A stretch of DNA of 64,000 nucleotides from assembly GCF_040218225.1 (NCBI RefSeq), contig NZ_JAVJQO010000008.1, positions 1 to 64,000 of the forward strand, given 5' to 3'. The notes under the pieces were generated by a model. The model was given only the letters and a program-made list of their open reading frames with translations. It was not told the DNA's origin and ran no database searches. Both the position numbers and the translations under genes were made by a program. Shown here piece by piece: positions 43,361 through 53,747 of the stretch. Origin of the DNA: Gracilimonas sp. GTDB lineage: Bacteria; Bacteroidota; Rhodothermia; Balneolales; Balneolaceae. Numbering within the stretch: the stretch's first letter is position 1; each line of letters begins with the position of its first letter.

Positions 43361-44665
43361 TTAATTCCAGTAAATAGATTCGACTAATTTCAGATTATCA
43401 TTTTCCAGCATGGTAATGGTGCGGTTCTGGGTATGAATGAGTTGCCCCGACCGGCCGTAATATTGTACCTGAATTTGATGTTCCCCCGGCCGCAGATTCA
43501 GTACCGTTGCGTAAGCTTTCCCAGGCATGGTCTGCCAGCTTCTTAAATCGGCTTTTTCAGTTGTTTCCTGTGCAATCTTGCCTAGAATATTCACAAAACT
43601 GCCCAGCGTTTCATTTTCCTTTTTGGCTTCCTTTTTCATCTTCGCAGCTGCTGCAGCTTTTAAAAAGGTTCGCACAAAAGTCCGGGCATATATTATAGGT
43701 TCCTTCACTTTATAAACTTCTTTAGCAACCTGGTCCATTTCTTCAATCAGGGCAAGTTGTACCGTTTCTTCATTAGCAAACTTAACCTTCACAGAGCTAA
43801 CCTGAGAGTTGAACGTTTTCAGGCTTGGAAGAGAGAACTTTAGATATGTATCGGTTTCATCCAGGTAAAGCCGGATATCATTTTGCTCTTTAACGGGTGC
43901 CCGTCCAGCAAAAGCCTGAACCAAAACATTGTAACGCTCAGGTTCAGTGATTTCGCGCAGTTTACTTTGATTTGGCCCGTTGCCATACACAGAAGGTTGC
44001 TCCCGATACGCTTGTAGTAAATTCTCGAATTCGATTCGGGCATCATCCGGCTTATTGGTTTTTGCAAACAGGATGGTAGAGAGATACCGACCCAAAGCAC
44101 TGTTCTGAACATTCGTCTTGCCCGTTTTCCACTTGTCTTCATTGGTGCTTGTGGTGTCCGCTTTGGATAATGATTCTACCAGGCCATTGTACTTTTGGTC
44201 GAGCCGTTCAAGTTTATAGGTAACACGCCGTACCTCAACGAGAGCGCTTTCCAGTTCATTAAGATGAATGTAATTCAGGCACTTGAAGATGTTTAGATAT
44301 ATGTCCTCGTAATCTTCACCGTCGTAGGCCAGGGTGTTGTCATTCACGACAAACGATTTTATAGCCCGGCTTACACTTTTTGAAAAGAGCGCATCAATTT
44401 CGTTCTCGGCTTCTGTGAAATGATAACTGCTCTGCTCATAGTTATCAGCAAAGTGGTTCACCATTCCGTGCTCAAGATGAAGTAATACACGTTCTTTATT
44501 CTGGTAGACTTCGTTTTTATCCAGCTTTTCGATGAGTTGCACGGTAGAAGCATAGTCGCCGGAGGCAAAGGAAGTACGCAGCTGGGTTTGAGCAGAATCC
44601 AGCTTGTAGGCAGCACATCCACCAATCAAAAAAATTAAAGCAACTAACCCCGGTAACCGTTTCAT
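43361..44665 (-). CDS. COG3014-type lipoprotein
   Basis: 434 residues. Lipobox FLIGGC (Cys17). TPR-like helical N-terminal half (YASTVQLIEKLDKNEVYQNK, HLEHGMVNHFADNYEQSSYHF), ending in CLNYIHLNELESALVEVRRV, which is typical of the COG3014 family. A beta-rich C-terminal domain follows (VKFANEETVQLALIEEM; SWQTMPGKAYATVLNLRPGEH). Homologues sit next to LPP20-type and LpoB-type genes in many Gram-negative bacteria, so this operon order is conserved. The function is unknown but probably concerns the cell envelope or wall synthesis. First gene of the operon, with a -7 element about 50 nt upstream. Confidence 0.82.
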   Translation of the reverse strand: MKRLPGLVALIFLIGGCAAYKLDSAQTQLRTSFASGDYASTVQLIEKLDKNEVYQNKERVLLHLEHGMVNHFADNYEQSSYHFTEAENEIDALFSKSVSRAIKSFVVNDNTLAYDGEDYEDIYLNIFKCLNYIHLNELESALVEVRRVTYKLERLDQKYNGLVESLSKADTTSTNEDKWKTGKTNVQNSALGRYLSTILFAKTNKPDDARIEFENLLQAYREQPSVYGNGPNQSKLREITEPERYNVLVQAFAGRAPVKEQNDIRLYLDETDTYLKFSLPSLKTFNSQVSSVKVKFANEETVQLALIEEMDQVAKEVYKVKEPIIYARTFVRTFLKAAAAAKMKKEAKKENETLGSFVNILGKIAQETTEKADLRSWQTMPGKAYATVLNLRPGEHQIQVQYYGRSGQLIHTQNRTITMLENDNLKLVESIYWN

Positions 44666-44713
44666 AAGCTATAAACTTTCAATATTTGCTTTACTTGTCA
44701 ACCAGCTGATTCA

Positions 44714-44721
44714 CAAATATA
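44714..44721 (-). promoter_or_regulatory. Bacteroidota-type -7 element for the lipoprotein operon
   Basis: On the minus strand this reads TATATTTG (TAnnTTTG). It lies about 50 nt before the first start codon of the operon. No convincing -33 element. Confidence 0.4.
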
Positions 44722-44865
44722 TCAGACTGAATAGATATGGATTTTTTTAGCTCTTTCCCAATCATTCCCTATTTTTTGTCCTAATTTTATTCTGTTTCAA
44801 AGATATCAATGCGGTGTAAATTGAGTATATTCTCGATGAAATTTTAACGGTTTGACTATTTTCAT

Positions 44866-46488
44866 TTGACCTCACGATTAAAAATTCAGATAGCTGTTCT
44901 CTGTGTATTTGCCGGAGTTGCACTTTCGTGCGCTACTCCTATGGCTCCAACCGGCGGTCCTCCCGATAAAGATGGCCCAAAGGTGGAATACACATTTCCG
45001 GAATCCGGGACTACAAATTTTAATGAACGGGCATTTGTATTTCAATTCGACGAATTCATAGGCCGTTCCTCGGTTCAAAGAGCAATTACAGTAGAACCTG
45101 ATCTGGGGATAGATTACGACATTTCCTGGCGCCGCAAGACAATGACCATCGAGTTTGCCGAGCCTTTTCCGGATTCTACAACCATTATTTTAAAACTGGG
45201 TACCGAGCTTTCTGATACCCGTGGAAATAAGATGGAACGCCCCGTTACACTTGCGATATCAACAGGTGATGAAATTGACGAAGGTGAAATTATGGGGCGA
45301 ATCCGGATGGCCAAAGACGGTACCGGGGCAGGAGATCAGCGAATTCTTCTCTACAGGCACCCTTTTGATTTAAGCAGAAAAGCCAATTATGAAGCCCAAA
45401 CGGATACGGGAGGAGTATTCAGATTCACCTATCTCGCCGAGGGCAGATATAAAGCTATGCTCGTTGATGACCGGAACCGGAATAAAATTTGGGATCGGGG
45501 AAATGAGTCAGCTTATCCCTTTTTTGATGAAACCATTACCCTGGAAAAAGAGGGTAAAGATACACTGGATGTAATTTATACTACTCAGGTAGATTCCATT
45601 GCTCCAAATTTACAGGGCATAGGATTATTCTCCACCAATCGGATGCGTCTCCGGTTCAGTGAGAACATTGTTATTCAAAAAGAAGCCGGGTTAACGGTAC
45701 AAGATTCATCGGGGGAGAACTATACTTCCGCATATCCACTATATATTTCACCTAAAGAACCATTTGTTGCTTTTGCGCAAAGTGAACAGCCTTTATTGGA
45801 AAACGAAGAATATACCCTGCGGTTATCAGGGTTTACAGATGAGGCGGGGAATCCACTTAAAACGGAAGAAATGTCGTTTACAGGAACCTCGCAGGAAGAC
45901 ACTACTCAACAGCGCATAATTTCTGCTAATGGAAAGAACGGTTTGCTTCAGGATGAAATATTCAGAGTAACCTACGCCGCTCCAATCACCGAGCCGGAGA
46001 TAACAGATTCTCTGGTTGTGATCGAGGGGCAGGTAGATTTTGAAGAATGGCCTGAGGTTCAAACTAACAGAAACGAATTAAGTGTGGCACCTCAGGGTGA
46101 ATGGATTGAAGGTGTTGACTACCAATTTCTGGTCTGGAATCCTAAAAGCCAGAGAAGAAAGTTGTACGAGCCTGAAGTTTGGGATTCGACTGAGTATGGG
46201 GAAATTGAAATCAACCTTCAGAATGTGGATTCAACCGATATCCATTATGTGCAATTACTTTCCCCAGGAGGAGAAGAGCGAGTTTTTACTCAATTCGGCC
46301 AATCTGCTATCATTTCAGATTTGCCCCCGCTTTCATATACCCTTATCCTATTCAGAGATAAGAATGGCGATAAAAAGTGGGATCGGGGAACCGTTATTCC
46401 GTTTAATGCGCCCGAACACTACTATGTACAAAAGAATTTGAAAGTTCAGGAAGGATTTACTTCTGAAGTAAATATCACATTCGACTAA
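44866..46488 (+). CDS. Ig-like-domain lipoprotein
   Basis: 540 residues from a TTG start; no in-frame ATG precedes the leader. Lipobox GVALSC (Cys22). The mature start APTGGPPDKDGPKVEYTFPE followed by TNFNERAFVFQFDEFI is the start of the SbsA/Big_5-type Ig-like domain common in Bacteroidota lipoproteins. A second set of strands appears at about 255-350 (NRMRLRFSENIVIQKEAG; YTLRLSGFTDEAGNPL). The protein closes with the conserved ending YTLILFRDKNGDKKWDRG, followed by 'YVQKNLKVQEG', typical of this family. It may help shape the cell surface; the role is unproven. It is 4 nt upstream of the MscS gene, so probably co-transcribed. Confidence 0.8.
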   Translation: MTSRLKIQIAVLCVFAGVALSCATPMAPTGGPPDKDGPKVEYTFPESGTTNFNERAFVFQFDEFIGRSSVQRAITVEPDLGIDYDISWRRKTMTIEFAEPFPDSTTIILKLGTELSDTRGNKMERPVTLAISTGDEIDEGEIMGRIRMAKDGTGAGDQRILLYRHPFDLSRKANYEAQTDTGGVFRFTYLAEGRYKAMLVDDRNRNKIWDRGNESAYPFFDETITLEKEGKDTLDVIYTTQVDSIAPNLQGIGLFSTNRMRLRFSENIVIQKEAGLTVQDSSGENYTSAYPLYISPKEPFVAFAQSEQPLLENEEYTLRLSGFTDEAGNPLKTEEMSFTGTSQEDTTQQRIISANGKNGLLQDEIFRVTYAAPITEPEITDSLVVIEGQVDFEEWPEVQTNRNELSVAPQGEWIEGVDYQFLVWNPKSQRRKLYEPEVWDSTEYGEIEINLQNVDSTDIHYVQLLSPGGEERVFTQFGQSAIISDLPPLSYTLILFRDKNGDKKWDRGTVIPFNAPEHYYVQKNLKVQEGFTSEVNITFD

Positions 46489-46492
46489 ACAC

Positions 46493-47392
46493 ATGAAAGA
46501 ACTGCTTTCAACCTACATTGACGAAATCTGGCACCTCCCGATATTAATCGGAGTAATCATCCTGTTCACGATTATTATTGCCTGGGTTACATCCAGAGTG
46601 CTGAATGCCATTATCAAGCGAAACCGCGAAGCAGAAGATAATGAAGATGTAACCAGCCTTGTTTTCTTTAAGCGTTCCATTGTCGTACTTATTTATCTGG
46701 CAGGTATCAGTTTTGCCATATATATGATTCCGCAGCTTCGGGTTATAGCAGCGTCTCTGCTTGCTGGTGCTGGTTTACTGGCTGTAGCGGTAGGTTTTGC
46801 TTCTCAGGCAGCTCTTTCGAATGTAATCAGCGGTTTATTCATCGTTCTTTTTAAACCATATAAAATTTCTGACCGTATTCAGGTTCGAATGGATTTAACG
46901 GGGGTAGTAGAAGATATTAACCTTCGCCACACCGTGATCCGTAATTTTGAAAACAAGCGTATTATCATTCCCAATTCGGTGATCAGCAATGAGGTGGTCA
47001 TTAATTCCAACTACGAGGATAACAAAATCTGTAAGTGGATTGATATGGGTATCAGTTATGACTCTGACGTTGATCTTGCCAAGAAAATTATGAAAGAAGA
47101 GGTGCTCAAGCATCCTAACTTTGTGGATGTCCGAACTGAAGAGCAAATTGAAGCGGGTGATGACATTGTTCCGGTACGTGTCATCATGATGGGTGAATCG
47201 TCGGTGAATTTAAGAGCCTGGAGCTGGGCCGAAAACCCTCCTGACGCATTCATAATGGGGTGTGATCTCCTCGAAAGCATTAAAAAACGATTTGACGCAG
47301 AAGGAATTGAAATTCCATTCCCATATCGGACGTTGGTATATAAAAATAGTCCTCCAAAAAGCATTGAAAGTGGTGAAAACTCCGCATCTTGA
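46493..47392 (+). CDS. MscS-type mechanosensitive channel
   Basis: 299 residues. Three membrane helices (IGVIILFTIIIAWVTSRVL, SIVVLIYLAGISFAIYMI, VIAASLLAGAGLLAVAVGFA). The pore-lining third helix and beta domain read GAGLLAVAVGFASQAALSNV, then SGLFIVLFKPYKISDRIQV, NLRHTVIRNFENKRIIIPNS, and DMGISYDSDVD: the MscS signature. It opens under membrane tension to relieve osmotic shock. Coupled to the upstream lipoprotein gene, which is unusual for mscS and may reflect an envelope-stress unit. Confidence 0.92.
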   Translation: MKELLSTYIDEIWHLPILIGVIILFTIIIAWVTSRVLNAIIKRNREAEDNEDVTSLVFFKRSIVVLIYLAGISFAIYMIPQLRVIAASLLAGAGLLAVAVGFASQAALSNVISGLFIVLFKPYKISDRIQVRMDLTGVVEDINLRHTVIRNFENKRIIIPNSVISNEVVINSNYEDNKICKWIDMGISYDSDVDLAKKIMKEEVLKHPNFVDVRTEEQIEAGDDIVPVRVIMMGESSVNLRAWSWAENPPDAFIMGCDLLESIKKRFDAEGIEIPFPYRTLVYKNSPPKSIESGENSAS

Positions 47393-47448
47393 AGAAGATG
47401 TAATATTCGATCAAGGCACTTAATACTTCTTGTTCAAATCCATATCTT

Positions 47449-50400
47449 ATGGAACCGCTTCCAACATCAAGAAAAAAGATTATGTCGGTAAACACGAAAA
47501 CATCACAAGCTAAAAAAGCTGCTGCAAAATCAGATAAGAATAACAACATTCAGCAGCCCTACCAGGCGAAGCATAAAATTCGCTTTGTGACAGCTGCAAG
47601 CCTGTTTGATGGCCATGATGCCAGTATCAACATTATGCGCCGAATTCTGCAAAGCAGCGGAGCTGAGGTCATTCACCTTGGGCATAACCGCTCGGTTCAT
47701 GAGATAGTGAATTGCGCTATTCAGGAAGACGCACAGGGAATTGCCATTAGCTCTTACCAGGGCGGACATGTAGAGTATTTCAAATATATGATTGAACTGC
47801 TGGAAGAACATGGTGCAGGACATATCGAGGTATTTGGTGGAGGTGGCGGAGTAATTGTGGATTCCGAAATAGAAGAACTCCATAAAGCTGGCGTAACCCG
47901 CATTTTTTCTGTTGAGGATGGAAGCAAGATGGGACTTCAGGGTATGATCAACTTCATGCTGGAAGAATGTGATTTCGATCCTATCTCTGTAGCAAAACCC
48001 GAATTTAAGAAGCTCAAAAAACGAGATACTATAGCACTGGCTCGTTCTCTGACAGCTATTGAAAATGAACACGATGATATTTTAACGCTGAAAGAAGGCA
48101 AGCTGCTGGATGGAAAAGGCAAAGAGATTGAGTTAGCAAAGAAAACTATTCCCCTGGTTGGAATTACAGGAACCGGAGGGGCTGGAAAAAGCTCCCTAAC
48201 CGATGAGCTGGTACGACGTTTTCTCACTGAATTTGAAGATCTGACCATTGGTATCATTTCCGTAGATCCTTCCAAAGTGAAAACAGGCGGAGCTTTATTG
48301 GGCGACCGTATCCGAATGAACAGCATTGACACCGACCGGGTGTACATGCGTAGTATGGCTACCCGGGCATCCAATCGCTCTACCAGCAAGGGATTACTAG
48401 GAGCTATTGAATTATACAAAGCTGCTGGATTTGACCTGATTATCGTGGGAACATCCGGTATCGGTCAGAGCGGCACCGAGATTGTGGATATCACCGATAT
48501 CCCGATGTATGTGATGACCAGTGAATATGGGGCTGCCACACAGCTTGAGAAAATCAACATGCTGGATCTGGCTGAATTGGTAGTGCTCAATAAATTTGAG
48601 AAGAAAGGATCGCTTGACGCCCTTAGAGACGTGCGCAAGCAAATGATCCGAAATACGGGCTCATGGCATGCCAAGCAGGAAGATATGCCGGTGTACCCAA
48701 CCATAGCCGCACAGTTTAATGATGAAGGCGTGAATCGCTTGTTTAAGGCTTTGGTGGATAAGATTAATGGGCATTATGACATTGGCTGGGAAACGAAAAT
48801 TTATACCAATCCCAAGCCAGCTGAAGATATTCAGGCACAGGCGATCATTCCGGGTAAACGGGTTCGGTATTTATCCGAAATCTCAGAAACCGTTCGTGAT
48901 TACCACGAGTGGGTGGAAGAGCAGGTTGATGCTGCCTCCAAACTGGACCAGGTTTCAGGAACCATTGATCAGCTGGAAAGCTGGAATCCTGATGAAAAAC
49001 AGGTTATGCAGGATAATCTGGCTAAGATGCGGGAACACTGGCTTTCTAAGCTGGATGTTTTACCCAAGAAAATCCTGGAGGGCTGGAATGAACTGTTTGA
49101 GCAATATCAGCAGGAGCATTTTGAAGTTCAGATCCGCGACAAAACCTTCAAAAATAAATTATACCGGGAATCACTGAGTGGATTAAAGATTCCACGTGTG
49201 GCCCTTCCGAAAACGAAGAATAAAGGCGAGCAGCTTAAGTTTGCTTTGAAAGAAAACCTTCCTGGCTACTTTCCATATACAGCTGGGGTTTTCCCGTTCA
49301 AGCGGGAAGGGGAAGACCCGACCAGAATGTTTGCGGGAGAGGGAACGCCCGAGCGAACCAATAAACGCTTTCACTATGTAAGTGAAGGGATGCCGGCCGC
49401 ACGACTTTCTACGGCTTTTGATTCGGTGACACTCTATGGTGAAGATCCGGGATATCGACCTGACATTTATGGTAAGATTGGAAATTCCGGAGTTAGTATT
49501 TGTACGCTGGACGACATGAAGAAGCTATATTCCGGTTTTGAGCTGACTTCCCCTAAAACTTCCGTTTCAATGACCATTAATGGTCCGGCGCCGATGATTT
49601 TGGCCATGTTTATGAATACAGCGATTGATCAGGAAGTGGAACGCTACCTTAAAGAGAATGGAAAGTGGGAAGAAGCGAAAAAGAAAATCAAAGCTTACTT
49701 CAAAGAGCGTGGTGTAGAGCAGCCTCAATACATTAATGAAATTCCGGAAGGCAACGATGAGTTTGGTCTTGCTACTTTGGGTATTTCAGGTGATCACTTA
49801 TTACCAGAGAGTACTTATAATGAAATTAAGGAGAATACGCTGAGTGTAGTACGCGGAACGGTTCAGGCAGATATACTGAAAGAAGATCAGGCCCAGAATA
49901 CCTGCATCTTCTCAACCGAATTTGCTCTTAAAATGATGGGGGATATTCAAACCTATTTCACCGAGCACAAAGTTCGGAATTATTATTCGGTTTCTATTTC
50001 CGGTTACCATATCGCAGAGGCCGGTGCGAACCCAATTACGCAGGCTGCATTTACACTTGCGAACGGATTCACTTTTGTGGAATACTACCTGGCACGCGGA
50101 CTGGATGTGGATGATTTCGCCCATAATCTGTCGTTCTTCTTCAGTAACGGCTTAGATCCTGAGTATGCGGTGATTGGCCGTGTAGCGCGACGTATTTGGG
50201 CTGTAGCTATGAAGAATAAGTATGAAGCCAACGATCGCTCCCAGAAGCTGAAGTATCATATTCAGACCAGTGGTCGTTCACTGCATGCACAGGAGATTCA
50301 GTTTAATGATATCCGTACTACTCTGCAGGCATTACTGGCGATATATGATAACTGTAACTCATTGCACACCAATGCATATGATGAGGCTATCACAACGCCG

Positions 50401-50955
50401 ACTGAAGAGTCGGTACGACGGGCCCTGGCTATCCAGATGATCATTAACAAAGAACTGGGAACGGCTAAAAATGAGAACATCAACCAGGGTTCTTATTTCA
50501 TAGATGAACTGACTGACCTTGTTGAAGAAGCTATTTTGACTGAGTTCGATCGTATCACCGAACGTGGTGGTGTATTGGGTGCAATGGAGAATATGTATCA
50601 GCGCGGCAAGATTCAGGATGAATCGCTCTACTATGAGTCTAAGAAACATTCCGGAGAGCTCCCTATTATCGGAGTGAATACCTTCCAGAAAGAAGGCGAA
50701 GGAGAAGAGGGGGATAAAGAAATTGATCTGATCCGATCTACGGAAGAGGAGAAGCGTCAGCAGATTGAGAACCTGGAAGCCTTCTGGAAGCGAAATGAAA
50801 AAGATGCCGATAAAGCCATCGAACGACTCAAAGAAGTAGCCCGAAACAACGGCAACTTATTTGAGGAACTCATGGAAACCGTGAAGGTTGCTTCGCTGGG
50901 CCAGATTTCACATGCCTTATATGAAGTAGGCGGGCAGTACCGACGTAATATGTGA
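47449..50955 (+). CDS. icmF: Fused acyl-CoA mutase IcmF
   Basis: 1168 residues; an ATG at 47482 is an equally plausible start. Domain order is that of IcmF: an N-terminal B12-binding domain ([14 protein letters not shown] with His56 as the cobalt ligand, then [14 protein letters not shown] and VFGGGGGVI), a central G-protein chaperone (Walker A ending at Lys247 in [41 protein letters not shown]), and a C-terminal mutase TIM-barrel ([60 protein letters not shown]). It rearranges isobutyryl-CoA and n-butyryl-CoA and related acids, with its own GTPase guarding the cofactor. Which acyl-CoA is preferred here cannot be read from the sequence. Confidence 0.92.
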   Translation: MEPLPTSRKKIMSVNTKTSQAKKAAAKSDKNNNIQQPYQAKHKIRFVTAASLFDGHDASINIMRRILQSSGAEVIHLGHNRSVHEIVNCAIQEDAQGIAISSYQGGHVEYFKYMIELLEEHGAGHIEVFGGGGGVIVDSEIEELHKAGVTRIFSVEDGSKMGLQGMINFMLEECDFDPISVAKPEFKKLKKRDTIALARSLTAIENEHDDILTLKEGKLLDGKGKEIELAKKTIPLVGITGTGGAGKSSLTDELVRRFLTEFEDLTIGIISVDPSKVKTGGALLGDRIRMNSIDTDRVYMRSMATRASNRSTSKGLLGAIELYKAAGFDLIIVGTSGIGQSGTEIVDITDIPMYVMTSEYGAATQLEKINMLDLAELVVLNKFEKKGSLDALRDVRKQMIRNTGSWHAKQEDMPVYPTIAAQFNDEGVNRLFKALVDKINGHYDIGWETKIYTNPKPAEDIQAQAIIPGKRVRYLSEISETVRDYHEWVEEQVDAASKLDQVSGTIDQLESWNPDEKQVMQDNLAKMREHWLSKLDVLPKKILEGWNELFEQYQQEHFEVQIRDKTFKNKLYRESLSGLKIPRVALPKTKNKGEQLKFALKENLPGYFPYTAGVFPFKREGEDPTRMFAGEGTPERTNKRFHYVSEGMPAARLSTAFDSVTLYGEDPGYRPDIYGKIGNSGVSICTLDDMKKLYSGFELTSPKTSVSMTINGPAPMILAMFMNTAIDQEVERYLKENGKWEEAKKKIKAYFKERGVEQPQYINEIPEGNDEFGLATLGISGDHLLPESTYNEIKENTLSVVRGTVQADILKEDQAQNTCIFSTEFALKMMGDIQTYFTEHKVRNYYSVSISGYHIAEAGANPITQAAFTLANGFTFVEYYLARGLDVDDFAHNLSFFFSNGLDPEYAVIGRVARRIWAVAMKNKYEANDRSQKLKYHIQTSGRSLHAQEIQFNDIRTTLQALLAIYDNCNSLHTNAYDEAITTPTEESVRRALAIQMIINKELGTAKNENINQGSYFIDELTDLVEEAILTEFDRITERGGVLGAMENMYQRGKIQDESLYYESKKHSGELPIIGVNTFQKEGEGEEGDKEIDLIRSTEEEKRQQIENLEAFWKRNEKDADKAIERLKEVARNNGNLFEELMETVKVASLGQISHALYEVGGQYRRNM

Positions 50956-50965
50956 CGCAGACATC

Positions 50966-51086
50966 CCGGACTTGATCCGGATTCTCTGTTACTATTTGGG
51001 TTACCCAAAATGGCATATACAGGTGTCACTCTATCAATTGCCCCTCATCTATTAAGGTAAGCAAGCGAAGTCCTTCAGGGCTTCGC
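50966..51086. repeat. Two hairpin-forming sequences after icmF
   Basis: CCGGA (50966-50970) pairs with TCCGG (50976-50980); GCGAAGTCC (51065-51073) pairs with GGGCTTCGC (51078-51086) with one G-T. Neither is followed by T-runs. The first resembles the common dispersed CCGGACTTGATCCGG motif; the second could still end the icmF transcript. Confidence 0.4.
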
Positions 51087-51167
51087 GTAACAGCGCTACT
51101 ATAAAACGGATTTGGTTTCTGTCCGATCATCAATGTCTATTCAACCTGAATTAGCTATATTCTCCCC

Positions 51168-52379
51168 ATGAAAAATATAGCCGGACTATTTCTACTCCTC
51201 ATTTTCTTCCAGTCATTCATAGCAGCCCAAACTCCAAAAGAGGGAATTTGGAAAGGAACTATCATCTACAGCAACGCCGAAATTCCTTTTCAGTTTGAGG
51301 TAGATTACCCTGGAAAATCTGAGTCTCCTATTCTGACCTTTATCAATGGCAAGGACAGAGCATCGCTCCAAGCTTCAGTTCGAAACGACAGTCTGATAAT
51401 CCCCATGTTTGGGTTTGATATAACCCTCAAAATGAAAATGGGGGAAATCCACATGGAAGGCCGGCTTTATAAGCACTACAGAAATCAAAGTTATTCTTTC
51501 AGGGCTGAATATGGACAACCTCGATATGAGATAACCGAGGAGGAGGAACCGCTTGATGTGGGAAAACGCTGGGATATGACGGTTAACTATGGCAGAAGCA
51601 GTGAGTATCCTGCGGTCGGACTTTTTAAACAGAATGGAAACCAGGTAACCGGCACGATCATGACGGAAGTCAGTGACTACCGGTTTTTTGAAGGTAAGGT
51701 GGAAGGTAACAGTATCGAGATGTCGACTTTTGATGGAGTGCATTCTTTTCTCCTGAAGGGAACTTATGATGCAGATGATGAAACCTGGAACGGTGAACTT
51801 GTGCTCGACGATGGCTATTCCCGACCATGGATAGCTACACGGGATGGCACAGCCAGACTCCCCGATCCGTTTGAAATGATTGATTTAACCGATAAGAATA
51901 TCAAGCCTGATCTGGAAAGTTTGGCTGTACTGGCCGAACAGAAAATCAACCCGGAAGAGTATATAGGCAAGGTGCTTATTGTTCAGCTGATGGGGACATG
52001 GTGCTCTAACAGTCAGGATCAAACCCGGTATTTGACCGAGTGGGTGGAGGAACATCCCGACAAAAACGTGGAAATTTTGGCGGTGAATTTCGAGGCTAAC
52101 TATTCGCCAGAATATGGTTTAAATCGAATTAAAACTTATAAAGAACGGCTGGGCATACCGTATAAAATGATTCTTGGCGGACCACTGTCCAAATCCAAAG
52201 CAGCCGAAGCTTTTCCATTTATAGATGAGATTGTGGCATTTCCAACACTGGTGTTTATCGATAAAAAAGGATATGCACGTTATGTACACAGCTATTTCAC
52301 CGGCCCGGCCACCGGGGAATACTATGAGGAATTTGATCGAAGATTTAATGATATAGTAGAAGAATTAACCCGTTATTAG
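51168..52379 (+). CDS. Exported thioredoxin-like protein with CxxS site
   Basis: 403 residues, signal peptide GLFLLLIFFQSFIAAQ. The N-terminal 240 residues are beta-rich and resemble the lipocalin-like N-domains of Bacteroidota TlpA proteins. The C-terminal part has a thioredoxin fold: VLIVQLMGTWCSNSQDQTRY, VEILAVNFEANYS, FPTLVFIDKKGYARYVHSYF (with cis-Pro region FPTL). The active site reads W-C279-S-N-S282, so the second cysteine of the usual CxxC is Ser. Such CxxS proteins act as isomerases, trap mixed disulfides or have lost redox cycling. Periplasmic location is expected. Confidence 0.82.
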   Translation: MKNIAGLFLLLIFFQSFIAAQTPKEGIWKGTIIYSNAEIPFQFEVDYPGKSESPILTFINGKDRASLQASVRNDSLIIPMFGFDITLKMKMGEIHMEGRLYKHYRNQSYSFRAEYGQPRYEITEEEEPLDVGKRWDMTVNYGRSSEYPAVGLFKQNGNQVTGTIMTEVSDYRFFEGKVEGNSIEMSTFDGVHSFLLKGTYDADDETWNGELVLDDGYSRPWIATRDGTARLPDPFEMIDLTDKNIKPDLESLAVLAEQKINPEEYIGKVLIVQLMGTWCSNSQDQTRYLTEWVEEHPDKNVEILAVNFEANYSPEYGLNRIKTYKERLGIPYKMILGGPLSKSKAAEAFPFIDEIVAFPTLVFIDKKGYARYVHSYFTGPATGEYYEEFDRRFNDIVEELTRY

Positions 52380-52519
52380 TTGGCTAAATCATGAAGAACA
52401 ATTCGTCAATCGTTACTCGCAGTTCTGTATGAAATGTGATAGATCGAGCGACCGATTTTTGATGGACGAATTTTTGGACTCCCGGTACAATCTTACCCAA
52501 GCAATTCATACATTCGGCT

Positions 52520-53380
52520 ATGGCATCCCAGAAAGACAAACATAGCAAACGCTTTAAAAACCATCTGCATAATAATGATCCGGAGCAGGAGCCGGAGTTA
52601 GATCTTGATTCCCGTGGTGAAGATCCTCAGGAGGAGGATGGGTTTCTGGGCTATGTTCAGCCGGAGTTCAACAAAGAAAAGAAGCGCACCCTCAAAAGAG
52701 ACGCTATTGTATTGAGTGTTTTCCTGGTCGTTTTCTTTTTCTGGTTAAACGACTGGCGTCCGCTTGAAACACTTGGAATTACCGGAGATTCCGGTCAGGT
52801 GACTGAAGTTGTTCAGGGGCAGTCAGGGTTGTCAGGTGGAATCCTGGAATACATGGATGAGGTTAACCAGCTCGATTTCAATGAGACTCCTGATCAAAAT
52901 CAGATTACAGCTTTATATCAAAACGATGTGCCACTGGACTATATGCAGGATCTCGATCGAATCGGCTTCCTGGAAGAATTGAGCTACTCCGGTGTCATTG
53001 GTTTATATGCCAATGGTGTACCCTCCGATTACATCCGTACGCTGGAACGCATCGACTATCTGGATGAGCTGGATTATTCGGGCGTTATTGGGTTATATGC
53101 GAATAACGTGCCTGAAGATTACCTCAGGGGATTGAATCGGCTGGATTACCTTGATGAACTCAGCTACTCTGGTATTATTGGTTTGTATGCAAATGGAGTT
53201 CCTCTCGATTACATTCAAACCCTCAATCGTATTGATTACCTGGATGAGCTGGACTATTCGGGGATCGTTGGCCTGCATGCCAATGGAGTAACGGAGGACT
53301 TTTTGAGAGAACTTAGTCGCCGTGAGATGCTGGATGGCTTGAGTTATTCGGAGATCATCACCCTTTATTTAAATAACTGA
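52520..53380 (+). CDS. Single-helix membrane protein with five 30-residue repeats
   Basis: 286 residues. Acidic/basic N-terminus, one membrane helix (about 56-74, AIVLSVFLVVFFFWLNDW), then five tandem 30-residue repeats of the type IGLYANGVPSDYIRTLERID plus YLDELDYSGV, with partial units at both ends. Repeat-to-repeat conservation is high (GLYAN.VP.DY, ..YLDEL.YSGI). The pattern recalls the GVTPEYIREL repeats found after M56/BlaR-type peptidases, and it probably forms a short helical solenoid on one side of the membrane. Function not known. Confidence 0.75.
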   Translation: MASQKDKHSKRFKNHLHNNDPEQEPELDLDSRGEDPQEEDGFLGYVQPEFNKEKKRTLKRDAIVLSVFLVVFFFWLNDWRPLETLGITGDSGQVTEVVQGQSGLSGGILEYMDEVNQLDFNETPDQNQITALYQNDVPLDYMQDLDRIGFLEELSYSGVIGLYANGVPSDYIRTLERIDYLDELDYSGVIGLYANNVPEDYLRGLNRLDYLDELSYSGIIGLYANGVPLDYIQTLNRIDYLDELDYSGIVGLHANGVTEDFLRELSRREMLDGLSYSEIITLYLNN

Positions 53381-53387
53381 GCTGTAG

Positions 53388-53711
53388 CTATTTTTTCTTT
53401 CTTTTCCTGGGTTCAGGCAACTCTTTCAATGTAATTCGAACCAATTCACTCAGCCATTCAGAATCTTCCAGTTTTTCCTCAATCAGGAAGCTATTTTTTG
53501 CACCCTCATAGGGAGGGGCTTCAACCACATTCCCGATATACTTTCGGCCAGCCTCGGTAGGTTTAACAAATAACTTGTTATCACAGATCAGCCCGAAGAT
53601 CTTTTTGTCAGAAAAGATTCCGTATTCTCCGAACATACTTCTTGCAGTGATATCACCGGCATTGGTTATTTGACCAATTACAAAATCAACGAATTCTTTG
53701 CTTGTAGCCAT
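53388..53711 (-). CDS. TfoX/Sxy N-terminal-domain protein
   Basis: 107 residues; the family's N-terminal domain alone, which is usual outside competence systems. Signature: VIGQITNAGDITARSMFGEYG, then KIFGLICDNKLFVKPTEAGR and the Pro-rich PPYEGAKNSFLIE. In Gammaproteobacteria TfoX switches on competence genes; stand-alone N-domains in other phyla have no known role. The basic tail (EPRKRKKK) may aid nucleic-acid contact. It runs convergent to the repeat protein gene, 7 nt apart. Confidence 0.88.
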   Translation of the reverse strand: MATSKEFVDFVIGQITNAGDITARSMFGEYGIFSDKKIFGLICDNKLFVKPTEAGRKYIGNVVEAPPYEGAKNSFLIEEKLEDSEWLSELVRITLKELPEPRKRKKK

Positions 53712-53747
53712 AGGCGTGCTTGTTAACTGGTTTAAAAGAAAGAAAAT

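Noticed and set aside
47530-48072. A 180-codon open frame on the minus strand
   Set aside because: Antisense to the B12-binding and linker part of icmF; a by-product of codon use there.
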